A DNA stretch of 64,000 nt from positions 434,001-498,000 of the forward strand of contig NZ_QPID01000001.1 in NCBI RefSeq assembly GCF_003336225.1, given 5' to 3'. The position numbers were made by a program, and so were the translations under genes. How positions within the stretch are numbered: the stretch's first letter is position 1; every line of letters starts with the position of its first letter. Below the pieces are notes generated by a model, which did not search any database, was not told the DNA's origin, and saw only the letters and a program-made list of their open reading frames with translations. This DNA is from Corallincola holothuriorum (GTDB lineage: Bacteria; Pseudomonadota; Gammaproteobacteria; Enterobacterales; Neiellaceae). Shown here piece after piece: positions 18,397 through 26,681 of the stretch.

Positions 18397-21300
18397 TTAA
18401 AACGCTCCAGATCTGCATTCCAAAATGGATGATTAACGCTGCTAGGTATCAACTCCACGTCAAACTTATTACCTTGTAACGATATCTGCACCAACTTGTC
18501 TTTGACAGTTTCAGGCCTTGATTCGGCGGCCTTATCAAGTAAGCGGAACCATCCCCAATCGCCATCATAGGTTGCAGTTATTGAACGCCCAACTCGTGGT
18601 GGTGCAAACATTACCCGTGTCGTGCGGTCAGCTTGTCTTCCCGGCCACTCAAAGTTCGATAAGCGCAACGGGCCGTGGCGATAAGACAATGTCTGTCCGT
18701 CCAACTCCAACATGAAATGGCTAATGCTACGATCCAAATACGCGGGTTTTAAGCCAAACTCAACATGGGGGATCTGAGATCCGTCGGCAAAAAATGCGTC
18801 CCGGATCCGTCTTGCCCGTTCAAATACTTTCAGCGTCGACGCACTAACCCCGATATTTTTCTCAAAACGCCAATTTGTTTTAGAGGTATCAACAAAGGGC
18901 TCTAGGTATGTAGTGAAAAAACTATCTAGCGTGCCGCCGTAGCCAAAAAATCCACCAAAGTCCTTTAACGTCACCTCCTTGGTACTGGATGGCGTTACTG
19001 GGTAGCGCCCTTTGATAGCTGAACGGTACTCTGCCAATACTTTATCGCGCCAGATATCATTGAGATGGGTACGCGCCCCTTGCTGTGCCAAGCTCGAGGT
19101 CTGATTCGCTAGGCCATTTATCCACTGATCGAATGGTGAAGGGAGGCTGCGCTTAACCTGATACATGGCACGGCTCAATTTGCCTTGCCCATTCCCCCCC
19201 AACTGACTTATATAAGCAGCTTTGTCGTTATCTCCGGGAGCTGAAAGCTGATCTAGATAGCGATGTAAGGATTTTAAGGATTGATGCAGTTTGTCCAGTT
19301 CAGCATCGGTGATCTCGATAACACCTTCAAAATGTGCTTCTACTTCTGCTCCAGGCAGTTGCACCTCAATATCGGGCATACTATTTGGTAGGTAACGACT
19401 GATCCTGCTTTTTTGCCGCGCCAGGGCAACATCGGCGACGCTTGCCGCCACTTCGCCAGCTGCCGCAGCCTCATCGCTGATAGGTAGTTTGGTCAAGGCA
19501 ACCTGCTCACGTACCGCCTCGATGATATTCTGCAGAGGCTGCTCAGGGCCGGCGAGCACTTTCGCTTGATAAGCACCCTGTTCACTGTCAGTAAACGGCT
19601 TTAACTCAACGTCACCTAATAGATCATCCCAAAAGTGGATGTAATCGCGGTAATACTTCAAACTCACTTCGGCCGCTAGCCTATCTTTCGCACGTCCTCC
19701 GAGTTCGCCGAGTTCATCGCCATATACCCAGCTATCTTCCATCAGCCGTTTAACCACCCGGCCATTTTCCAATTGAAATAAGGTGTGAAAGCCCTGATAG
19801 GTGTATAGCCCCGGAACGCCTTGATTCAGAGGTTTACCGCTGCGCCGTTGAAACACTCTAAGGCTATCGGTTCCCAGCACTTCTGTCAGGCGAAAATCTG
19901 GTACATGGCTGCTTAGAAATTCAGTTCGGAGGCGCTGATATGCACGTTCAGAGAGCGGCATTTGAGTTAGTACAGCGCGAGCATTCGCTGTTGCCTGTTC
20001 ATCCTTGAACGAAGGATCGACACCCAATAAATTCAATTGCCGGATGTGACCAATCAAGGCCACGCGCAGATCTTTGTTTATCTCACCAGGTAACTTACGT
20101 TCAAAATAAACCTCGAACCAACTAATGATCTGCGTTTCATCCCGCTTTGATTCATCGAACAACATCAAATACGTTTTTAGCGATTCATACAAAAACTCCA
20201 AAAAGTCTTCATTAGCGCGCATCTCTTGTTCCAGCGTTTTCGCCATGAACGGCGCTAAATAGCCCTGTAACGCTCGGGTATATGCAGACTTTGCCGGTTG
20301 ACCGATTTTTTCCCCTTGGTATAGACCTAACCCCTTAATCCCATCTTCATTGATGACAGTTCCGTCCGTCCCTGCAGGCAGCTCTCTAAGCGCCGAAAGG
20401 GCATGCCCAAGCGTGACAACGTCGGCATCTTTGGTTAACTCGCCACCAACGATCTCACGATAGCGTTGGACGGCCGCATCACTTTGATCAATCAGGCTGT
20501 GATTCCAGCTATAACTGCCATACCAAAGTAGCGAAAAAGTGAGCGTGAGCAACATCGATGCCGCCAAAGCGCCGCGGGTCAACCAACGATGCTGCTTCTC
20601 ATGGTGTAGATTAGTGGACGCAACATTTTGCTCTGGAAAGATAATCTCTTCTAACAAACGCTTTAAGAAAAAACCTTTTGTATCACCGGCGGAGTGACGC
20701 AGCGGGATCTGTCCTAAACCAAGGCCGCCAGACGTGTAAGTCATTACCCGGTCGATCGGTTTTCCTTCCTGGGTTGCACTGACGATGTAAACGCCCCTTA
20801 ACATTGGCGCTTCTTCAAATGCGTTTGGCGCGAAGATCTCTTTCAAAAAATCATCTGCGTGCGCTTGCAACATACGCAACTGTTTCGGGAATTCATAGAT
20901 CAGCGTTCGACGATCGGTATCATGTTCCTGCAACAGCTTCTGGTTCATCGACTGACGTAACGAAGAGAGTAAACCATGAAACTCTTTATTAAATTCACCA
21001 ACCACACCGCGTTCGCTGTCTTCGACATCTAACGGGAAGGTCATACCCCACACTTGCTCGCGTTGCTCCTTGTCAAAGTCAGAAAAGAACTCAGAGAAAC
21101 CTGCGACCAGATCTGCCTTAGTAAGAATGACATAGACGGGAAAACGCATACCAAACTGATTTTGTAGCTCCTGCACCCTGTGCTTAATCGCTCTGGCATG
21201 TAGGTTTCGCTCGGTTTTCGTTTGCGTTAATAGATCGGCGAGGCTTACTGTAATAATGGCGCCGTTAATTGGCCGGCGTGGGCGGTATTTCTTTAGTAAT

Positions 21301-21929
21301 CCCAAAAAACCAAGCCAAGCACGGGCGTCTCTCTTGGCATGACTGTCTTGCGTGGTATACCGACCGGCAGTATCAATTAGCACAGCTTGATTAGTAAACC
21401 ACCAATCACAATGTCTTGTACCACCGATCCCTGACAACGCATCTGCGCCCAGCTTATCTTTTAATGGAAACTCCAAGCCTGAATTGACCAGCGCGGTAGT
21501 TTTGCCGGTGCCCGGTGGGCCAATGAGAACATACCAAGGCAGCTGATACACACTCTGACCTTTATTCAAGCGAGCGCTTTTCAGGATTTCCAACGCCTGA
21601 GTAATGCGTGTTTTTAAGGTGGCAACCTCTTCGTCAGATACATCTTCGCCACTTTCATCATCACCATCTAATAGACTTTTAATTGCTTCGTCATTATGAC
21701 GGCGGTGACGCGCCTGGTGGCCGACATTAATCGCTCCCCACGTTATCGCGAAGATGAGTAACATCACCAGTCTGGCGACGGGACTTGCTAAAGGTTCATG
21801 CCCTGCGATGGCAAGTAAGGGGCCACCAAACCAAATAAGCAGTGAGAGAGCCACGAAGCCTATCAATGTAACTAACCACTTCGACTGAAATACAGACAAA
21901 GAGCGCTGGAATACGCCTTTAATTGACAT
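18378..21929 (-). CDS. tssM: TssM (IcmF family) inner-membrane protein
   Basis: A 1183-residue TssM. Two membrane segments lie at about 18-44 and 50-70, a cytoplasmic NTPase domain with Walker A GPPGTGKTT at 137-145, and a third segment near 445-470 (ASMLLTLTFSLLWYGSYSW), followed by a large periplasmic part. It forms the TssJLM membrane complex that spans the envelope. The intact Walker motif suggests nucleotide binding. It is co-directional with tssL (15 bp gap) and overlaps tagF. Confidence 0.96.
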   Translation of the reverse strand: MSIKGVFQRSLSVFQSKWLVTLIGFVALSLLIWFGGPLLAIAGHEPLASPVARLVMLLIFAITWGAINVGHQARHRRHNDEAIKSLLDGDDESGEDVSDEEVATLKTRITQALEILKSARLNKGQSVYQLPWYVLIGPPGTGKTTALVNSGLEFPLKDKLGADALSGIGGTRHCDWWFTNQAVLIDTAGRYTTQDSHAKRDARAWLGFLGLLKKYRPRRPINGAIITVSLADLLTQTKTERNLHARAIKHRVQELQNQFGMRFPVYVILTKADLVAGFSEFFSDFDKEQREQVWGMTFPLDVEDSERGVVGEFNKEFHGLLSSLRQSMNQKLLQEHDTDRRTLIYEFPKQLRMLQAHADDFLKEIFAPNAFEEAPMLRGVYIVSATQEGKPIDRVMTYTSGGLGLGQIPLRHSAGDTKGFFLKRLLEEIIFPEQNVASTNLHHEKQHRWLTRGALAASMLLTLTFSLLWYGSYSWNHSLIDQSDAAVQRYREIVGGELTKDADVVTLGHALSALRELPAGTDGTVINEDGIKGLGLYQGEKIGQPAKSAYTRALQGYLAPFMAKTLEQEMRANEDFLEFLYESLKTYLMLFDESKRDETQIISWFEVYFERKLPGEINKDLRVALIGHIRQLNLLGVDPSFKDEQATANARAVLTQMPLSERAYQRLRTEFLSSHVPDFRLTEVLGTDSLRVFQRRSGKPLNQGVPGLYTYQGFHTLFQLENGRVVKRLMEDSWVYGDELGELGGRAKDRLAAEVSLKYYRDYIHFWDDLLGDVELKPFTDSEQGAYQAKVLAGPEQPLQNIIEAVREQVALTKLPISDEAAAAGEVAASVADVALARQKSRISRYLPNSMPDIEVQLPGAEVEAHFEGVIEITDAELDKLHQSLKSLHRYLDQLSAPGDNDKAAYISQLGGNGQGKLSRAMYQVKRSLPSPFDQWINGLANQTSSLAQQGARTHLNDIWRDKVLAEYRSAIKGRYPVTPSSTKEVTLKDFGGFFGYGGTLDSFFTTYLEPFVDTSKTNWRFEKNIGVSASTLKVFERARRIRDAFFADGSQIPHVEFGLKPAYLDRSISHFMLELDGQTLSYRHGPLRLSNFEWPGRQADRTTRVMFAPPRVGRSITATYDGDWGWFRLLDKAAESRPETVKDKLVQISLQGNKFDVELIPSSVNHPFWNADLERFKCPIQL

Positions 21930-21944
21930 AAAACTTCCCTGTTT

Positions 21945-23249
21945 TTAGCGGTAAAGGATATCTATTTCGACACGGCGGTTCTGCGCACGTGTGGATATAC
22001 TACTATTTTTGACAAGCGGCTCTGCTTCTCCCCTGCCCTCCGGCCACAATCGACCATGAAGATCTGCGCTATACGATAGAACATTCGCCACCGAAGTAGC
22101 GCGTGCTAAAGATAGGTGCCAGTTGGATGGGTACTTGCTTGTAAAAATAGGTTGGTCATCTGTATGGCCAGTAATAAGTATGCGACCCTGACTTGTTTCT
22201 AGTGCTCTTGCCACCTTAGCTAGTACGGGAGAAATGCTCTCCTTTATCTCTGCGCTGCCAGAGCCGAACAGCTCACTAGAGCGTAAAGTTAGCCTTAATC
22301 GATCGGGTTGATGGCTAATCGCCAAAATACCTCGATCTACTTCCGTTTGTAGTAACTGCGCAATATGGCGGGTATCGCCATACTCGGCGACAATCCCCTG
22401 TTGAACAGGTTTTTGCCAAGGTGCTAAGGTATTTAACTCTGTATATATTTGATTGGAATACTCATTTATTTGATAGTTAAATACCATATAGATGGATAGC
22501 AATACCAAACCTAGCACGCTACCAATCACCCATACCGGAAATCCCCCCTGCAACTCTTCACCATTCAGCACGCGCTCACGCCAGCGCCACGACAGCTCTT
22601 TTGGCCTTTCCGGTTGGTTGATTTCAATCGCCCGTAAAGCTCTGGAACGATAATCTTCGAGTTTTGACAAACCTTGTGGTTCTATGCGCATTTTGCCGTT
22701 AAACCCTAAGGACAGGCAGAGATATTGAAGCTCCAAAAGGTCTCGATAACGGTGAGGCTCAGCAAGTGAACGGTCGAGCAAAGTGAAGAAATACTCGCCT
22801 CCTAACGTGTCAGAGTGAAACGTAGACAACAGGCTTTGGGATGACCATATAGACTGCTCCCCCCATGGTGTATTCAATACGGTTTCATCAATTAATGAAC
22901 AGATACAGTACCGCGCGCCTTCGATCTGTTCACCATCAATCCCATGCTTCCGCAGATCAGTCTCAAATTCTCTCACAAGATCGATACAGGCTTGACGTAA
23001 AGATGGAACATCACCATGACGAGGCGTGGCACGGATCTGTGATACGAGGGAGAGCAATACGCTCGCGCTATCAACCACTAAGTTATCCCCCAAACCAGGG
23101 ATCTTAGCTTTTGAATGCTTCAAGCTCGGCTGGCTGAATATCACAGTGCTCTCAGCCGCCTGATCGTTTGCGGGTGCAGGTGCAGGTGCAGGTGATAAAT
23201 CCCTTTTACGACCACCTGGACGAGGTTTAATAATTGTTGACTCAGACAT
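21945..23249 (-). CDS. tssL: TssL (DotU) with C-terminal OmpA-like domain
   Basis: A 434-residue TssL. The N-terminal 240 residues are the cytoplasmic DotU domain (RYCICSLIDETVLNTPWG, FFTLLDRSLAEPHRYRDLLE), followed by one membrane segment (VIGSVLGLVLLSIYMVFNYQ) and a C-terminal OmpA-family peptidoglycan-binding domain (ILITGHTDDQPI, NWHLSLARATSVANVL, RAQNRRVEIDI). The fused OmpA domain anchors the secretion complex to the cell wall, so no separate TagL or TagP is needed. The proline-rich N-terminus contains an APAPAPA run. Confidence 0.95.
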   Translation of the reverse strand: MSESTIIKPRPGGRKRDLSPAPAPAPANDQAAESTVIFSQPSLKHSKAKIPGLGDNLVVDSASVLLSLVSQIRATPRHGDVPSLRQACIDLVREFETDLRKHGIDGEQIEGARYCICSLIDETVLNTPWGEQSIWSSQSLLSTFHSDTLGGEYFFTLLDRSLAEPHRYRDLLELQYLCLSLGFNGKMRIEPQGLSKLEDYRSRALRAIEINQPERPKELSWRWRERVLNGEELQGGFPVWVIGSVLGLVLLSIYMVFNYQINEYSNQIYTELNTLAPWQKPVQQGIVAEYGDTRHIAQLLQTEVDRGILAISHQPDRLRLTLRSSELFGSGSAEIKESISPVLAKVARALETSQGRILITGHTDDQPIFTSKYPSNWHLSLARATSVANVLSYSADLHGRLWPEGRGEAEPLVKNSSISTRAQNRRVEIDILYR

Positions 23250-23281
23250 TACTTATCATCCCTGACATGCCATTAACGCGA

Positions 23282-24610
23282 TTATTGATTAATTGCCCAA
23301 AGATCCATCTCTAATCCCGGGTAGTTACCCGACAAATGCACTGCAATACCGCCACTGGCATTCAGGCGTTTCCAATAGTCATTGCTTTTGTCCAACTCGA
23401 AGTAATGATAACCAGCGTGATATGGGATTTGGCGTGGTGCAACCGGTAATACCGCAGCTAAGATCCCTGGCAATTGGTTATTTACCAAATCACGAATATG
23501 TTCGACTGGTCCCACTTTAAGCTGGGCAGGTAGGTTACTCCGCAGCTCTTCTGGCGGAATATCGGCCTTAACCGCCAGTACAAATGTCGCGGAAGTGAAC
23601 AAGCCTTTGTCTGGCACAGACGACACCCGAATACCAAATTTAGTCACTTCCATAGGAAGATTAATCGCTGTCTGCTCAAGCACCGTACTTAAGCTTTGGT
23701 TTAGAAGTACGTCTAAACTGCCAAACAAACTGGTGAGTTCGTCATGGCGATAGCTTGGCATCGGTTGTGGCCGCTTGCTATCAGAACAAAACGTGCTTAG
23801 CTCGCCAACCAAACCATATAACTGCTGCACCAGCGCATAGGGATGGGTTCCTTCATGGCAAGCAAGTTGCTCGATCAAAGGTTGCTGCCGGTTAATTAAT
23901 TGCAACATTAAAAAGTCTGCAATTGAACTCGCGGTACCTTGCCCTTGACTGAGTCGGCCAGCTAAAGCATCTCCTCGCTGCGCCAGCATTCCAGCCAACT
24001 CTTTGATCAATGCTGCGAGCCTGGGGATCCGTTGCACGTTTAGGCAGGGTGGAACGTATTTAGGATCTAGGGCTACTCCACCTTCTTCTGTGACCTCTAA
24101 TACTTTGGCAATAGGCATAAAGGTGTATCCAGCCATCTCATCGCCTTCCAGTTTCAGACTCATCACCAACCTGGCGAGTTGCAAAGTTTCTGCGGCATCG
24201 CAGCCAACAGAAACATCTATAACCTCATGGTCCGCGTATTGAAACCGGGTAACTTGCCCATCTTCAACAGCAGACAGATTCAAATTATTCGCATGCTCAG
24301 TAGGTACGGCAATGTAAATTAATTTGTTTCTCGTCGATGGCGGGATCGCCAATGCTTGCGGGAGCGCTTCTCTCGCAGGTGCATTTACAGAAACGCCATC
24401 CGGCAAGATACCGCTGTACTCACGCAAACCAAACTGGCCGCACTTTAATGCTGCAGTATCTGTTTCATAGGAGGATACCCCCCAAGCAAAAGGCAGCAGC
24501 TGACTCACTAGTGCCCGATGCTGCGCACTAACATGACGCTCCTGCTGTTGAAAATGCTGTGGCCGCAAGAACATACCTTCTGTCCAAGCCACACGACAAA
24601 AATCGCTCAT
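23282..24610 (-). CDS. tssK: TssK baseplate-to-membrane adaptor
   Basis: A 442-residue TssK. The signature WTEGMFLRPQHFQQQERH is at the N-terminus and the C-terminal domain ends SGNYPGLEMDLWAINQ. TssK trimers link the TssFG baseplate wedge to the cytoplasmic parts of TssL and TssM. It lies between tssJ and tssL, with 29-32 bp gaps, the usual order jKLM. Confidence 0.96.
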   Translation of the reverse strand: MSDFCRVAWTEGMFLRPQHFQQQERHVSAQHRALVSQLLPFAWGVSSYETDTAALKCGQFGLREYSGILPDGVSVNAPAREALPQALAIPPSTRNKLIYIAVPTEHANNLNLSAVEDGQVTRFQYADHEVIDVSVGCDAAETLQLARLVMSLKLEGDEMAGYTFMPIAKVLEVTEEGGVALDPKYVPPCLNVQRIPRLAALIKELAGMLAQRGDALAGRLSQGQGTASSIADFLMLQLINRQQPLIEQLACHEGTHPYALVQQLYGLVGELSTFCSDSKRPQPMPSYRHDELTSLFGSLDVLLNQSLSTVLEQTAINLPMEVTKFGIRVSSVPDKGLFTSATFVLAVKADIPPEELRSNLPAQLKVGPVEHIRDLVNNQLPGILAAVLPVAPRQIPYHAGYHYFELDKSNDYWKRLNASGGIAVHLSGNYPGLEMDLWAINQ

Positions 24611-24639
24611 TAGAATCCTTTCCGAACTATTGTTTGGTA

Positions 24640-25092
24640 TTAACGCTGATATACAGCAAGCTCTTCGATATAAACATCAAGGTCATCGTATGCGGTGGTA
24701 TCAATCTCTATCACTTCACGCCATTTAGCGTTCTCAATATCACGATACGCAACTAAAACCCCTGCATAACGAACATTCGGATTTATCTTCATTTTGAACT
24801 CGCTGACCGCACCAGGCTCAAATTCAAATTCATCTTTAACCAATAGATCTGGGCCCAAAACCGATTCAGGTTCATCATAAAGCGTAAAGAAGTCCTGACT
24901 GTCGAATACCGTTCGCGAGCTTAATTCGTAAACTTTCACTACCACCGGAGACGGACGCCCCTTAGCATCAGGGTTGCTATCATCCGCGACGTGAAAATTA
25001 AGATAGGTGTAGGGCTCCACCACTGCATTGACGGCTTGGCATCCAACCAAGCAAAAGAATAACAACCCTATTATCTGCGTTTTGTAGAACAT
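24640..25092 (-). CDS. tssJ: TssJ outer-membrane lipoprotein
   Basis: A 150-residue lipoprotein with the signal MFYKTQIIGLLFFCLVGC, lipobox LVGC with acylated Cys18. The mature domain carries the TssJ (SciN) elements SPVVVKVYELSSRTVFDSQD and FFTLYDEPE. TssJ anchors TssM to the outer membrane. It lies 5 bp downstream of the FHA gene. Confidence 0.94.
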   Translation of the reverse strand: MFYKTQIIGLLFFCLVGCQAVNAVVEPYTYLNFHVADDSNPDAKGRPSPVVVKVYELSSRTVFDSQDFFTLYDEPESVLGPDLLVKDEFEFEPGAVSEFKMKINPNVRYAGVLVAYRDIENAKWREVIEIDTTAYDDLDVYIEELAVYQR

Positions 25093-25097
25093 CGCTA

Positions 25098-26402
25098 TCA
25101 GTCCCCTTGTTGATCTTTTTGTTGCTGAATACTCGCTTCGTACGCTTTTACGAAATCGTCCATATACAGGCTTGGCCCCTTTTCACTTAATTCAGAGTGA
25201 AGATCCCCATACAGCTGGCAGTAGAGGTTCCAGTAGCGTGCTTTTACCTGCGCCGGGTTCATTTTTTCAAGTAATGTCTGCGCATACTGACGACTTTCAA
25301 TTGAGCCTGGTTCTAAAAGCCCAAGCACGCCAACCAAAGTCCCCTCTAACCCGCTCATTAAAGCGCGTTCATGCTGCGCTATATCGCGGTGCGCTTCCTG
25401 AATGGCTGTGACTGCTGGCAAAAAACCTGGACCGTTCCGATTGAATAGATTGTGTAGCGCGTCCTCAAAAGTCGCAGAAAACTTAAGAGGATTATTTTCA
25501 CGGGTATTAAACATGGTTTGGTTAACCCGAAACTCGCTCTTAAATTCAGATCGGGAGTGAAGGGTTGCCATCAACCCACTCATCATCTCGTTGAATGCCA
25601 TACCTAGCTGTCCCCACCACTCGCCCTGATGCTCTTTCGGTATCATCTCTGCAGGGATGCCTGCGCCTTTCATAAACGCTTCCATCCCTGTGCTTGCAAC
25701 CGAAGGCGCGGCAGATTTACTCACCACTTCTGCAGGCTTTTGTGTTTCAACTGCTGGACTGGCGGCAGCCACAGCTGGGGTTGCTAGGTTACCGACAAGG
25801 CTATCCCACTCATCTGGAATAATAGTCTCGGCGGGAGCTGTGTTTGTCTTATTAGCTTCGGTCGATGGCGGGAAAAAACTATCTGAAAGGTCGAAAGACG
25901 GTGTGGCAGAATTGTTAGAGACAACAGTTTTCGGTTCGCTCTGCTTGGCCTGATTATTCAACGCGCTCATGCTGAAGCCAAATTCTTCCTCAGCTGCTGC
26001 TAATTTTGACGGGTTGCCGTTTAATATCTGCGGATGTACAGGCTCGCTAGTAGCGTGCTTATCATCGTCCACTTTATCACCCGAGGAGATTTCGATTTCG
26101 TAATCTCCCAGTGTTAGCAAGTCACCTTCAGTTAATAGGTGCTCGTCATCACCCAAGGGGCTAACTGCGCGATTAACATACAAACCATTTGTTGACGTAT
26201 CACGAACAACCCAACCTTCCGCGGATTGGCATATATCAGCATGACGTCCAGAGATAACTCGCTCAGGATCGGGAAGCTGCCATTCACAATCAGGTGCTCG
26301 TCCGATGGTAAGCCGCTCATCACTGTGCTTTGTCAGCGTCTTTGAGATTTCCAGACCAGAGGTAAAACGATGGTAGCTAACAACAGAAAGGGTCAATTCC
26401 AT
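25098..26402 (-). CDS. tagH: FHA-domain T6SS protein (TagH/Fha)
   Basis: About 434 residues. The N-terminal forkhead-associated domain (about 15-100) binds phosphothreonine: LTIGRAPDCEWQLPD, ISGRHADICQSAEGWVVRDT and STNGLYVNR hold the conserved GR, SxRH and NG residues. A low-complexity Ala/Pro/Thr linker follows, then a C-terminal type VI FHA domain (EMMSGLMATLHSRSEFKSEF). Fha proteins are phosphorylated by PpkA and promote assembly. I prefer the ATG at 26402 (MELTLSVVSYHR) over 26420, because it matches the family start. It is the first gene of the minus-strand operon and divergent from ppkA. Confidence 0.93.
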   Translation of the reverse strand: MELTLSVVSYHRFTSGLEISKTLTKHSDERLTIGRAPDCEWQLPDPERVISGRHADICQSAEGWVVRDTSTNGLYVNRAVSPLGDDEHLLTEGDLLTLGDYEIEISSGDKVDDDKHATSEPVHPQILNGNPSKLAAAEEEFGFSMSALNNQAKQSEPKTVVSNNSATPSFDLSDSFFPPSTEANKTNTAPAETIIPDEWDSLVGNLATPAVAAASPAVETQKPAEVVSKSAAPSVASTGMEAFMKGAGIPAEMIPKEHQGEWWGQLGMAFNEMMSGLMATLHSRSEFKSEFRVNQTMFNTRENNPLKFSATFEDALHNLFNRNGPGFLPAVTAIQEAHRDIAQHERALMSGLEGTLVGVLGLLEPGSIESRQYAQTLLEKMNPAQVKARYWNLYCQLYGDLHSELSEKGPSLYMDDFVKAYEASIQQQKDQQGD

Positions 26403-26508
26403 TTCTAATCTCTTCTTCATTCCATGAAGGTACTAAGGCGAGTTGAGACTCGCTAAACATCTTCAACTCAATATTTAACAAGGCAAGGCTAATTTGACTT
26501 ACATTGAA

Positions 26509-26524
26509 TGTCAAATCATTGACA
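26509..26524. promoter_or_regulatory. Operator-like palindrome between fha and ppkA
   Basis: TGTCAA-ATCA-TTGACA is a perfect 6-bp inverted repeat; three more flanking base pairs (TGA/TCA) pair across one mismatch. It sits near the centre of the 279-bp divergent region that must carry the promoters of the long T6SS operon and of ppkA. It could be a regulator site, or the halves could be overlapping -35 elements. Apart from this, the region shows no other recognisable element. Confidence 0.4.
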
Positions 26525-26681
26525 CTCAAATTGGATCGACGACAGCTTATTGACCAAAATGCTTGTTTTCTAAACTTAGGATCGCTAAAGTCCGACGTCA
26601 GCTCATTTGCAGACAGTTAGGTCAATAGTAATCAGGTTGTCTGCGCGAGGTTGAAGGCAACTCACTGGAATAGGTCGTGAC

